Shown: positions 1 to 6,744 of the stretch, piece after piece
Numbering within the stretch: the stretch's first letter is position 1
Layout: every line of letters starts with the position of its first letter
Assembly: GCA_947177315.1 (NCBI GenBank)
Contig: CAMWTX010000022.1
Location: forward strand, 1-14,286
Source: an uncultured Bacteroidales bacterium
GTDB lineage: Bacteria; Bacteroidota; Bacteroidia; Bacteroidales; P3
Direction of reading: 5' to 3'
DNA: 14,286 nt
Position numbers and translations under genes: made by a program
The notes under the pieces: generated by a model
Database searches by the model: none
Seen by the model: the letters and a program-made list of their open reading frames with translations, nothing else
Told to the model about the DNA's origin: nothing

Positions 1-361
1 CGTTAAGCAACTTTTCATACCGCGCTATTTTCTCAAGATTACCCGACTGCTGTTCTAAGCGGTTCTGTAATACCAAAACCTCGTTTCTCAAATTCAACAC
101 TTCCCGAGAGAGCTCCGAAATCTGAAGGCTGTCTTTCTGCCGTTGCTCCAACAGATGGGCTATCTGTTCCTCCAAATTGTTCACCACCTTGCGCCATGTG
201 TCGACCGCCGCGTCTATGTTGGTGATGTCTTGCCTATGGTTGCTGGTGGCAAGTCCCCGGTTTTCGATTTCGATGCGTTTCCGCTTGAAAAACCATCCGG
301 CAAACCCACCTAAAAAGGCTGTGGCAAAGGGTACGCCTATCTGAAACAAGAGTTCTTTCAT
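1..361 (-). CDS. Membrane-anchored coiled-coil protein, N-terminal part (runs off window)
   Basis: No family recognised. The minus-strand frame is open from an ATG at 361-359 to the window edge, giving 120 codons with no stop, so the C-terminus lies outside. The product starts with MKELLF, has one hydrophobic, glycine-rich segment at about residues 4-25, and then a basic KRKR cluster, which predicts an N-terminal anchor with the rest in the cytoplasm. From about residue 60 to the edge it is rich in E, Q, K, L and N with heptad-like leucine spacing, consistent with a long coiled coil. A purine-rich site (GGAAGAGA, 363-370) precedes the ATG and a good sigma-ABfr promoter lies upstream. It is divergent from a phage-type amidase, so a holin/spanin-like or other phage accessory role is possible, but that is inference from context. 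A toxin-system or conjugation accessory protein is an alternative. Confidence 0.72.
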   Translation of the reverse strand, partial: MKELLFQIGVPFATAFLGGFAGWFFKRKRIEIENRGLATSNHRQDITNIDAAVDTWRKVVNNLEEQIAHLLEQRQKDSLQISELSREVLNLRNEVLVLQNRLEQQSGNLEKIARYEKLLN

Positions 362-362
362 A

Positions 363-370
363 TCTCTTCC
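363..370 (-). promoter_or_regulatory. Purine-rich ribosome-binding site
   Basis: On the minus strand GGAAGAGA sits one base before the ATG at 361. The other chromosomal genes in the window start without such a site, so its presence supports the chosen start and hints at a different origin for this gene. Confidence 0.45.
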
Positions 371-382
371 GTTTTGGTGAGG

Positions 383-414
383 CAAAAGTATCGGGGCACA
401 AAAAGACGCACAAA
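383..414 (-). promoter_or_regulatory. Sigma-ABfr-type promoter for the coiled-coil gene
   Basis: Read on the minus strand, TTTG (complement of 414-411) is followed by exactly 20 nt and then TACTTTTG (complement of 390-383). This is a full match to the Bacteroides consensus of a -33 TTTG and a -7 TAnnTTTG spaced by 19-21 nt. Transcription would start roughly 15 nt before the ATG at 361, leaving a very short leader that still holds the ribosome-binding site. It is the best promoter match in the window. Confidence 0.6.
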
Positions 415-439
415 AACAATGTCTTAAATCGACACTATT

Positions 440-471
440 TTTTATAAAACGGCTGTATCAGATGAATTTTG
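440..471 (+). promoter_or_regulatory. Weak sigma-ABfr-like promoter for the amidase
   Basis: TTTT (440-443), 20 nt, then GAATTTTG (464-471) is one base off the consensus in each box. It would start transcription about 15 nt before the amidase ATG. With the minus-strand promoter at 383-414 it makes the 362-493 gap a divergent control region. Confidence 0.3.
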
Positions 472-486
472 CCCCGTAGAAAAAAC

Positions 487-491
487 AGGAG
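487..491 (+). promoter_or_regulatory. Shine-Dalgarno site of the amidase
   Basis: AGGAG lies two bases before the ATG at 494. The spacing is short, but the motif is a full Shine-Dalgarno core, unlike the upstream regions of tamB, tsaD, porU and miaB. It supports 494 as the start. Confidence 0.4.
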
Positions 492-493
492 AT

Positions 494-940
494 ATGAGAA
501 AAATAACGCACATCGCCGTACATTGCACGGCCACGCAACAAAAGACTACCAGCATCGCAAGCCTCAAAGCGCATTGGAGCGCTCTTGGGTGGAAAAAGCC
601 CGGATACCATTATGTGGTGATGCCGTCGGGAAAAGTGGAGCAATTATTGGACGAAAGTCAAGTCAGCAACGGCGTGCAAGGCTACAATTCCTGCCTGATA
701 AACGTGGCTTACGTGGGAGGTATAGATAACAACGGAAAGGCGGTAGATAACCGCACCGAAGCACAGAAAGCCGCCTTGTATTTTCTGCTCGAACAACTCA
801 GATTCCGCTATCCGCAAGCGGTAATCCAAGGGCACCGCGATTTTTCGCCCGACCTAAACCAAGACGGAAAGATAACTTCGAACGAGTTTATCAAGCAATG
901 CCCGTGCTTCGACGCCCGTGCGGAATACAGGAACATCTGA
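494..940 (+). CDS. Phage-type N-acetylmuramoyl-L-alanine amidase (amidase_2/PGRP fold)
   Basis: A 148-residue protein of the T7-lysozyme/PGRP amidase family, which cleaves the bond between N-acetylmuramic acid and L-alanine in peptidoglycan using one zinc ion. Expected active-site residues are visible: H10 in VHCTAT, Y38 in PGYHYVV, H114 in QGHRD, and K134 with C136 in KQCPCFDA. H10, H114 and C136 align with the zinc ligands of T7 lysozyme, Y38 and K134 with its catalytic Tyr and Lys. There is no signal peptide or wall-binding domain, so it would need a holin or release by lysis, as phage endolysins do. Residues 120-131 form an EF-hand-like loop between two zinc ligands. Single-domain amidases of this size are common in Bacteroidales prophages and integrative elements, so this is probably a prophage edge gene. 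It converges on tamB, with only 27 bases between the stop codons. Confidence 0.9.
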   Translation: MRKITHIAVHCTATQQKTTSIASLKAHWSALGWKKPGYHYVVMPSGKVEQLLDESQVSNGVQGYNSCLINVAYVGGIDNNGKAVDNRTEAQKAALYFLLEQLRFRYPQAVIQGHRDFSPDLNQDGKITSNEFIKQCPCFDARAEYRNI

Positions 941-967
941 CAAACCGAAAACCTGCTCAGGAATTGC

Positions 968-3900
968 TTACAGCGTTTCCCCAATCCGCTTTTTTTGCCG
1001 TATCTCGCGGTTTTTCTTGCGTTGGGCGCGGCGTTCCTCTTTGGTCAGACGCGGCGAGGTGCCGTGCAGGAACTCGTTGAGATTGTCGAAATCGCGGCGG
1101 AACACGATACTTACGCCCTGGGTATAGGAATTGACCGGTTTGGTGAGGTCTTCGTCGTTGGAATGGTTAAAACCCTTGAGGCGTAATTCGTCGGTAAACT
1201 TCCATTCGATATCCACATCGCCCACCACCGTGGTGGCGTTGGCTCCGGGCGTACCGGCCACATTGTCGGCCACCCCGAGGTTTCCGTTTATGAGCAGACG
1301 GTCGTCGAACAGCTGCCCGGACATCATTACCTGAAATTCCGAATTGCTGTTGGTGCTGCCCGGCTTATAGTTGATGCCGATATTGAAATCGTTGCTCAGA
1401 CGGGAAAGGAAGTTGTTGAACTGGCTGAACAGCATCTCCGAAGAAGAGGCCAGGGCGGAACTGCCCACCGAATTGGAACTGCCGCTTTCCACCGCCATGA
1501 ACGAGTTGAACATCAGCAACGAAAAAGTCTGCTGCAACATTTCGTCTTCGTTGTTCTTGCGCACCAAAGCCCAGAACTTGTCTTTGGTGTCGTCGTCGGC
1601 ATTGAGCAGGTCTATATCGAAGGTGATATCGGGATTGAGCAGGTTGCCCGACAGGGCGATGATGCTTTCCACATTTACTTTCTGCTTGTAGCGGCTGTTT
1701 TGGTCGTAGGCCGCCAAAACCGGATAAAGGCTGGCTTTGGTCTGGTATCCGGCGCGCACATCCACCCTCGGTTCACTCGCATTGCCGAGCCAGGAAACGG
1801 TTCCGCCCTCCTTGAGTTTGAAATTTTTATTAATTAAATTCACCATCGAAAAGTCGAACCCGCCGCCGCTCACCGTATAGGTGCCGAAAATACTCGGATG
1901 GTTGTTTTCTACATACAGACGCAACGCGCCTTTTCCCGTAGCGGTGAGCAGCCCGTCCATCGCCGAATTGCGCAGACGCACAGACACCGCCAGATCGGGC
2001 GTTACATCCAGGTTGAAATCCATCGTAAGCTTGCCTTTGCGGTTCAATGCCGCACGGTTCCTCGCATAGAATTTCTCCAACGAAATCCTGCCGGTATCTT
2101 CCACCACGGCTTCGGGTTCCTTGAACACGATGAAATTGGCGCCGTTGCCACCGGTAGGATTCGAAAAATCGAAGAAGATATCCGAATTTTCTTCGGTCTG
2201 CGCGTTCAGCTGCAACAATATATCCTCCACCGGGCCTTTGATATTCAGGAGGCCGGAAGCGAACAGCGTTCCCCAAAAAGGCAGATCCACCTCGCGTGTG
2301 GTGCGCATGGCCACCAGATTGTTGAAATCCACGCCCAAATCCAAACGTATATTCTTGAAATTACGGTGCGTGATGTTGCCGCCAAAACGTCCGCTGGTGC
2401 CGAACACCTGATCCACGAAAACCGAAGCGGGAAAATCGATACGGGAAGAGGTGAGCCGTATGGGCATCTTGGCGAATTTGTAGTGGGTCTGCAACAGCCC
2501 GATGGTAAAGGCCAAGTCGTGGCAATTCACATCGGCAAACAGTTCCGGGGCGCGCAGATTGCCTTCGATACGGAGTTTTCCGCTTACCGTTCCCGAAATA
2601 TCCTTGGCTACGGAAGAAAGAATCTTATCTAAGAAATTAACCGGACAATCATCGGCAAAGCCTTTGAAATCGAGCCGTTTTCCCTGTTTGGGAAAATAAT
2701 TTCCGCTCAACGAAAGAATGTTCTTCCTGTTGTCCTGAACCACCTTGAAGGCCGCCTGTACGATATTGTCCCTGCCGAAAGCGGCATCCATATTGCCTTG
2801 GCCGTATTTGGTGCCGTTGATATAGATATCCTTGAGTTTCAGACGGGCGTTGAACGAAAAGTCGCTGTAGTAATCGCGAACCTCCGCCGTGCCGTTTATC
2901 TTGGTTTCTATCCTCATGGGAATCTTGCGCAAGAAGAATTGCAGATACGAAAGGTCAAAATCGTTGAACTTGGCCGACAGCACCGAATTCGGGTCGGGCG
3001 AAACCTCCCCTTCCAGGCTCACGCCATCGGAAGACTTGGTGGAGAACATGCCCACATGGTACATCTTCAAGTACTTCGGCGCCATCAGCACATAGCCGTC
3101 GGGATAACTTTTCCAGGTCGCGTCTTTTACCTGCAGGTTGAAATCCTGTAATTCCAGCCGCATCCCGCCTCCGGGCAGAAAATGGAACAGACCTGCAAAA
3201 TCGCCTTGGGTATTCTGTTTCAACAAGCCCTCCCCTCCCCAGGTGATGCGGTATCCCACCGTGTTGGTATCGTTCTTGTTTACCTTTACCCTGAAATGGT
3301 TCATATTGATACTGTCGCTCAGATACAGGCGGTCCGCCGTGGTTTCCAAACGCACGGAACTCCGGTTCACCGCCACATCGAAATAGCCTTTCATGCAGGC
3401 CACGCTTCCCAACTGCACATAGGGAACGTTCAGCTGCACGCGCCCCCGGTTTTCCTGCGAGGCATAACGCAGATTCAGGTTCAGACCCAAAGGCAGCGAA
3501 AGCGCGGGATAAAGCACGTTCATCAACGAATCGGCCTTTTTCAAACGCAGGCGCAAGTCAAAATCCTGTACCCGGTTTCCCTGTTCCTCCCAATCGGTAT
3601 TCCCGGCAAGATGGCTGCCCAGATGCGGAAAACATGTATGCACGGTTTTGAGAAAAGCGTATTTCAAATCCCCGAAATGCCACTGCCCCACCAATTCGGT
3701 TTCCATCTGTCCCGACCGCAGGGTCAGAACGCGGTCAAGGCTGTCTTTCTTGCGCAGTTCCGAATGCAGGTATTTTAAATGATAGACATTGCCCAAACGA
3801 TGTATCTCGGTGCCGTTGAGCGTAAGGTTGCCCTGTATCGCCTCGCCTTTATTGGCGGTATAATCGGCAAGGATTTTCGTCTTGACGGAAAACAAGCCCG

Positions 3901-5560
3901 TATCGCCCAGCAGATGCAAGGGTTGCAGGTTGATTTCGCGCACATCCATATCGCAATGCAGCCAAGCACTGTCGCGCTTTTTCTCCCATTTTCCGAACAG
4001 GGTGAAATCAAGCCCGGTATCCCGGCAGGACACATCGGCATGGAGCAGATTCTGCCCGAAATCGATATGGAAAGGAATGCTTTCCACCACCTTGTCGTCT
4101 ATCTCGAGTTGGGACACATCGCCTTGTACATGGCAGAAAAGATCGCTTATATCGTTGCCGCTGATCCTGAATCCGGCATCCAAGTCTGCCTTGCCCAACA
4201 GGCTGTCTTGCTTAAAAAGTTTATCCAGACGGATATTCCTCGCCTGGATATTCCCCGCCATAAAGTCTTTGCCGTCTGCCGTATCGCGGGAGGCATTGCC
4301 GATAACAACATCCCCTATATCTGTACGGAGATTCAGATTGAGTTCAAAACGGTGCCGGTCGCCGATAAAAGAACCGCTGGCCTGGGCACACTGCAAGGCC
4401 TGCAACACTTCGGGCAGCACCAAAGGTTTGCCGTTGGGCAACACCAGATGCCGGAGGTCATCGGCCTTGAGCTGCAGGCCGTCGAGTTTCAATTCCAAAC
4501 GCCCGTCTTTGAATTGCGGCAAGCCCGCCAAGGTAAAATCGGCGTTCAGGAAAGTATTTCGGCCCGTATGCAGGCGCAAGCCTTTCAAATCCAAGTCGCT
4601 CACCGTGCCTTGAACCTTGCCCTCCGCTTCTACTTGCTGCGACATTTCCCCGAATACAGGCGCAAAATGCCGCAAATCGGCAAGCGATACCGTGGAGGGG
4701 CGCAAATCGGCTTCCATCTCCACATTTCGCACAAAATCACGATAGCATTTCCAATCTTCCCCTTTCAGGTGCAAATCGAGATTTACCTTGCTCCGCGGCG
4801 TTCTGATACGGGAATCGGTAAAATGGAGCTTGCCTTTCTCAACATGAATCGAGGTGGCGAAATCATCCACCCGGAAACCCGTCTTTTCATCGCACTCCAC
4901 ATGCTGCACCTTAACCCTCACGGTACCGCAACGGCTGTAGAAATCGGATGCCTCCGCATATACTTTCTCGAGCGAAACGTGTTTGTAGTCGATAACGCCC
5001 TCGGGCGCATACCTGGCATCCTGCGCCTCGTAAGTGAACGTACCGTTGAACACCCGGCCTTTTTCTATCCGGAAAGGCGTACGCAAGGCCGTGTCTTTCT
5101 TGGGCAGGGCGGTAATCTTCTGAATGACCCGCTTGAAATCCGAAATCGTGTCGCCCTCATAACGGGTAATATGCACCTGCGGGTCGTAAAGGGCTATGGA
5201 AGACAAGGTAAGCGCCTTGAAGTTATAGTTCTTGAGCGACGCCATGGCTTCGGCAACAAATACGGTGCGGTTGTTGTGCCCGTCGAAAACCTCCACGTTG
5301 CGCAAAGTGGCGGTGCGTTTGAACAGGTTGAAATCGAGCTTGCTGATATTGACCTCGCATTCCGTAAAGCGGGTGGCGAACTTGGCCGCTTTCCCGGCGA
5401 TAAAACCCTGTACGGGCGAAGTATGCAGTACTCCGCCTAAGAAAACCAACAGCAATGCCACACTTCCCAAAGTATAGCCTACCGCCTTTCCCGTTTTCTT
5501 AAGCCACTTTGTCTTAAGCCGCTTAGGTTCCCCGGTTTTCTTATGTTTCTTGGATTTCAT
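968..5560 (-). CDS. tamB: Translocation/assembly module TamB-like protein (DUF490 family)
   Basis: A giant envelope protein of about 1530 residues. TamB/AsmA-like proteins span the periplasm as long beta-helical grooves; roles in outer-membrane protein assembly and in phospholipid transfer have been proposed. The start is taken at 5560, where the product has a basic N-terminus (MKSKKHKKTG), one membrane segment at about residues 26-45, and then a continuous run of beta-rich, weakly repetitive sequence typical of the family. An in-frame ATG at 5608 would add 16 poor residues and sits at the predicted transcription start, so it is rejected. The last ~400 residues match the conserved TamB C-terminal domain in character, including ISG/LSGN strands and the terminal stretch ending in FRRDF before a basic tail. 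The frame is intact. No tamA-like barrel gene is adjacent. The gene is divergent from tsaD, an arrangement I recall as frequent in Bacteroidota. Confidence 0.9.
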   Translation of the reverse strand: MKSKKHKKTGEPKRLKTKWLKKTGKAVGYTLGSVALLLVFLGGVLHTSPVQGFIAGKAAKFATRFTECEVNISKLDFNLFKRTATLRNVEVFDGHNNRTVFVAEAMASLKNYNFKALTLSSIALYDPQVHITRYEGDTISDFKRVIQKITALPKKDTALRTPFRIEKGRVFNGTFTYEAQDARYAPEGVIDYKHVSLEKVYAEASDFYSRCGTVRVKVQHVECDEKTGFRVDDFATSIHVEKGKLHFTDSRIRTPRSKVNLDLHLKGEDWKCYRDFVRNVEMEADLRPSTVSLADLRHFAPVFGEMSQQVEAEGKVQGTVSDLDLKGLRLHTGRNTFLNADFTLAGLPQFKDGRLELKLDGLQLKADDLRHLVLPNGKPLVLPEVLQALQCAQASGSFIGDRHRFELNLNLRTDIGDVVIGNASRDTADGKDFMAGNIQARNIRLDKLFKQDSLLGKADLDAGFRISGNDISDLFCHVQGDVSQLEIDDKVVESIPFHIDFGQNLLHADVSCRDTGLDFTLFGKWEKKRDSAWLHCDMDVREINLQPLHLLGDTGLFSVKTKILADYTANKGEAIQGNLTLNGTEIHRLGNVYHLKYLHSELRKKDSLDRVLTLRSGQMETELVGQWHFGDLKYAFLKTVHTCFPHLGSHLAGNTDWEEQGNRVQDFDLRLRLKKADSLMNVLYPALSLPLGLNLNLRYASQENRGRVQLNVPYVQLGSVACMKGYFDVAVNRSSVRLETTADRLYLSDSINMNHFRVKVNKNDTNTVGYRITWGGEGLLKQNTQGDFAGLFHFLPGGGMRLELQDFNLQVKDATWKSYPDGYVLMAPKYLKMYHVGMFSTKSSDGVSLEGEVSPDPNSVLSAKFNDFDLSYLQFFLRKIPMRIETKINGTAEVRDYYSDFSFNARLKLKDIYINGTKYGQGNMDAAFGRDNIVQAAFKVVQDNRKNILSLSGNYFPKQGKRLDFKGFADDCPVNFLDKILSSVAKDISGTVSGKLRIEGNLRAPELFADVNCHDLAFTIGLLQTHYKFAKMPIRLTSSRIDFPASVFVDQVFGTSGRFGGNITHRNFKNIRLDLGVDFNNLVAMRTTREVDLPFWGTLFASGLLNIKGPVEDILLQLNAQTEENSDIFFDFSNPTGGNGANFIVFKEPEAVVEDTGRISLEKFYARNRAALNRKGKLTMDFNLDVTPDLAVSVRLRNSAMDGLLTATGKGALRLYVENNHPSIFGTYTVSGGGFDFSMVNLINKNFKLKEGGTVSWLGNASEPRVDVRAGYQTKASLYPVLAAYDQNSRYKQKVNVESIIALSGNLLNPDITFDIDLLNADDDTKDKFWALVRKNNEDEMLQQTFSLLMFNSFMAVESGSSNSVGSSALASSSEMLFSQFNNFLSRLSNDFNIGINYKPGSTNSNSEFQVMMSGQLFDDRLLINGNLGVADNVAGTPGANATTVVGDVDIEWKFTDELRLKGFNHSNDEDLTKPVNSYTQGVSIVFRRDFDNLNEFLHGTSPRLTKEERRAQRKKNREIRQKKRIGETL

Positions 5561-5578
5561 CCGTTTTGCGTAAATTTG
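5546..5578 (+). promoter_or_regulatory. Candidate tsaD promoter
   Basis: TAAATTTG at 5571-5578 is a full match to the -7 box. TTTC at 5546-5549, 21 nt upstream, is a three-of-four match to the -33 box. It lies inside the 5' end of tamB and would give tsaD a leader of about 90 nt. It forms half of a perfect inverted repeat with the tamB -7 box. Confidence 0.35.
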
Positions 5579-5621
5579 CCGCCCTGCCGCGCAGGCATAA
5601 CACGACATCTTGCAAATTTAC
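5570..5621. repeat. 10-bp perfect inverted repeat spanning the tamB/tsaD promoters
   Basis: GTAAATTTGC at 5570-5579 is the exact reverse complement of GCAAATTTAC at 5612-5621, with 32 bases between. Each arm contains a -7 promoter box, one per strand. A short internal hairpin, CCTGC/GCAGG at 5583-5587 and 5591-5595, lies between the arms. The repeat could be a consequence of two promoters sharing a box, or an operator. Confidence 0.5.
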
Positions 5622-5644
5622 CCAAGTAAGGGCAAGTTTGCAAC
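5613..5644 (-). promoter_or_regulatory. tamB promoter
   Basis: Read on the minus strand, GTTG (complement of 5644-5641), 20 nt, then TAAATTTG (complement of 5620-5613). The -7 box is perfect and the -33 box matches three of four bases. The predicted start near 5606 leaves a leader of about 45 nt to the ATG at 5560, which supports that start codon over 5608. Confidence 0.5.
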
Positions 5645-5677
5645 CCCTATAAACGCTTTATACCACCCCACCGAAAA

Positions 5678-6685
5678 ATGGCCTACATCCTTGCCATAGA
5701 ATCTTCTTGCGACGACACCTCGGCTGCCGTGCTCAACGACCGTTTGCTGCTGTCGAACATGATAGCCGGGCAAAAGGTGCATGAACTCTACGGCGGCGTG
5801 GTTCCCGAACTGGCTTCGCGCGCCCATGCGCAGAACATTGTGCCGGTGGTTCATACCGCCTTGCAGAGCGCCGGAATCGCCAAGGAGAAACTCGACGCCA
5901 TTGCCTTTACGCGCGGTCCCGGGCTTATGGGCTCGCTTCTGGTGGGCGTTTCTTTTGCCAAAGCCATGGCCTTGGCGCTGGATATCCCGATGGTGGAGGT
6001 GAACCATTTGCAGGCACATGTGCTGTCGCATTTCATCAAGACCGAAGATTACGACCACGCGCCCGAATTTCCGTTCCTATGCCTGCTCGTTTCGGGCGGA
6101 CACACCCAGATTCTGCGTGTAAACGCGCCTTTCGACTTTGAGATTTTAGGCGGCACGATTGATGATGCCGCCGGCGAATGTATCGACAAAGCCGCCAAAA
6201 TCATGGGGCTTCCCTACCCCGGAGGCCCGGTGATAGACCGTTTGGCAAAAACCGGCAACGACAGCCGTTTTAAGATTGCCAAACCGCATATATCCGACCT
6301 CAACTACAGTTTCAGCGGTCTCAAGACTTCTTTTCTCTATTTGGTTCGCGACGGTTTGAAAGAAGATCCCGGTTTTGTGGAAAAAAACGTGAACGACCTC
6401 TGCGCCTCGGTGCAGAAAGCCATTGTGGATAGCCTGATGGACAAGCTGGCGCTGGCGGTAAGACAGACCGGCATCAAGCAGGTGGCTATCGGAGGCGGCG
6501 TTTCCGCCAATTCGCTCCTGCGGCAGAAGATGCAGGAATACGCCGACCGCTACGGCTGGCAGGCGTTCATTCCGCCCTTCTCTTTTACCACCGACAACGC
6601 CGCCATGGTGGGCATTGCCGGTTATTTCAAATGGCAGGCCAAACAGTTCTGCGGTCTGGACGCCACTCCCTACGCACGGGCATAA
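5678..6685 (+). CDS. tsaD: tRNA N6-adenosine threonylcarbamoyltransferase TsaD
   Basis: TsaD (also Gcp/YgjD) transfers the threonylcarbamoyl group from threonylcarbamoyl-AMP, made by TsaC/TsaB2-type enzymes, onto A37 of tRNAs that read ANN codons; it works with TsaB and TsaE in the cytoplasm. The 335-residue length is normal for the family. The ASKHA fold is clear: the N-terminal ILAIESSCDDTS, the metal-binding HLQAH with H110 and H114, the LLVSGGHTQ nucleotide loop at 137-145, the GEC..KAAK stretch near 166-174, PGGP at 181-184, GGGVSAN at 272-278, and the third metal ligand D306 in TTDN. The ATG at 5678 gives the canonical N-terminus. There is no Shine-Dalgarno site, usual for this phylum. 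The gene is divergent from tamB; the gene downstream has its own promoter box, so tsaD is probably monocistronic. It is expected to be essential. Confidence 0.97.
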   Translation: MAYILAIESSCDDTSAAVLNDRLLLSNMIAGQKVHELYGGVVPELASRAHAQNIVPVVHTALQSAGIAKEKLDAIAFTRGPGLMGSLLVGVSFAKAMALALDIPMVEVNHLQAHVLSHFIKTEDYDHAPEFPFLCLLVSGGHTQILRVNAPFDFEILGGTIDDAAGECIDKAAKIMGLPYPGGPVIDRLAKTGNDSRFKIAKPHISDLNYSFSGLKTSFLYLVRDGLKEDPGFVEKNVNDLCASVQKAIVDSLMDKLALAVRQTGIKQVAIGGGVSANSLLRQKMQEYADRYGWQAFIPPFSFTTDNAAMVGIAGYFKWQAKQFCGLDATPYARA

Positions 6686-6697
6686 TATTCTTCAGCT

Positions 6698-6705
6698 TAA
6701 ATTTG
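6698..6705 (+). promoter_or_regulatory. -7 promoter box for the adhesin gene
   Basis: TAAATTTG, a perfect -7 box, lies 13 bases after the tsaD stop and would give a leader of about 33 nt to the ATG at 6745. No TTTG is present at the -33 distance, so the promoter is either weak or activator-dependent. The box is identical to those of tamB and tsaD. Confidence 0.4.
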
Positions 6706-6744
6706 CCTTTACAAAATAGCAGTATTCATAAATACACCTTAATC

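Noticed and set aside
3779..5440. Long plus-strand open frame (553 codons) antisense to tamB
   Set aside because: It mirrors tamB codon bias, its product is low-complexity with many H, Q and R and no domain, and it has no promoter or start signal. tamB is a clear full-length gene on the other strand.
5561..5608. Upstream ATG for tamB at 5608
   Set aside because: It coincides with the predicted transcription start and adds a cysteine-rich stretch with no family similarity. The ATG at 5560 begins a proper basic and hydrophobic N-terminus.
6631..6744. Earlier in-frame ATG for the adhesin gene, inside tsaD
   Set aside because: It would overlap the tsaD 3' end and bury the signal peptide behind 38 unrelated residues. 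The -7 box at 6698-6705 lies downstream of it.
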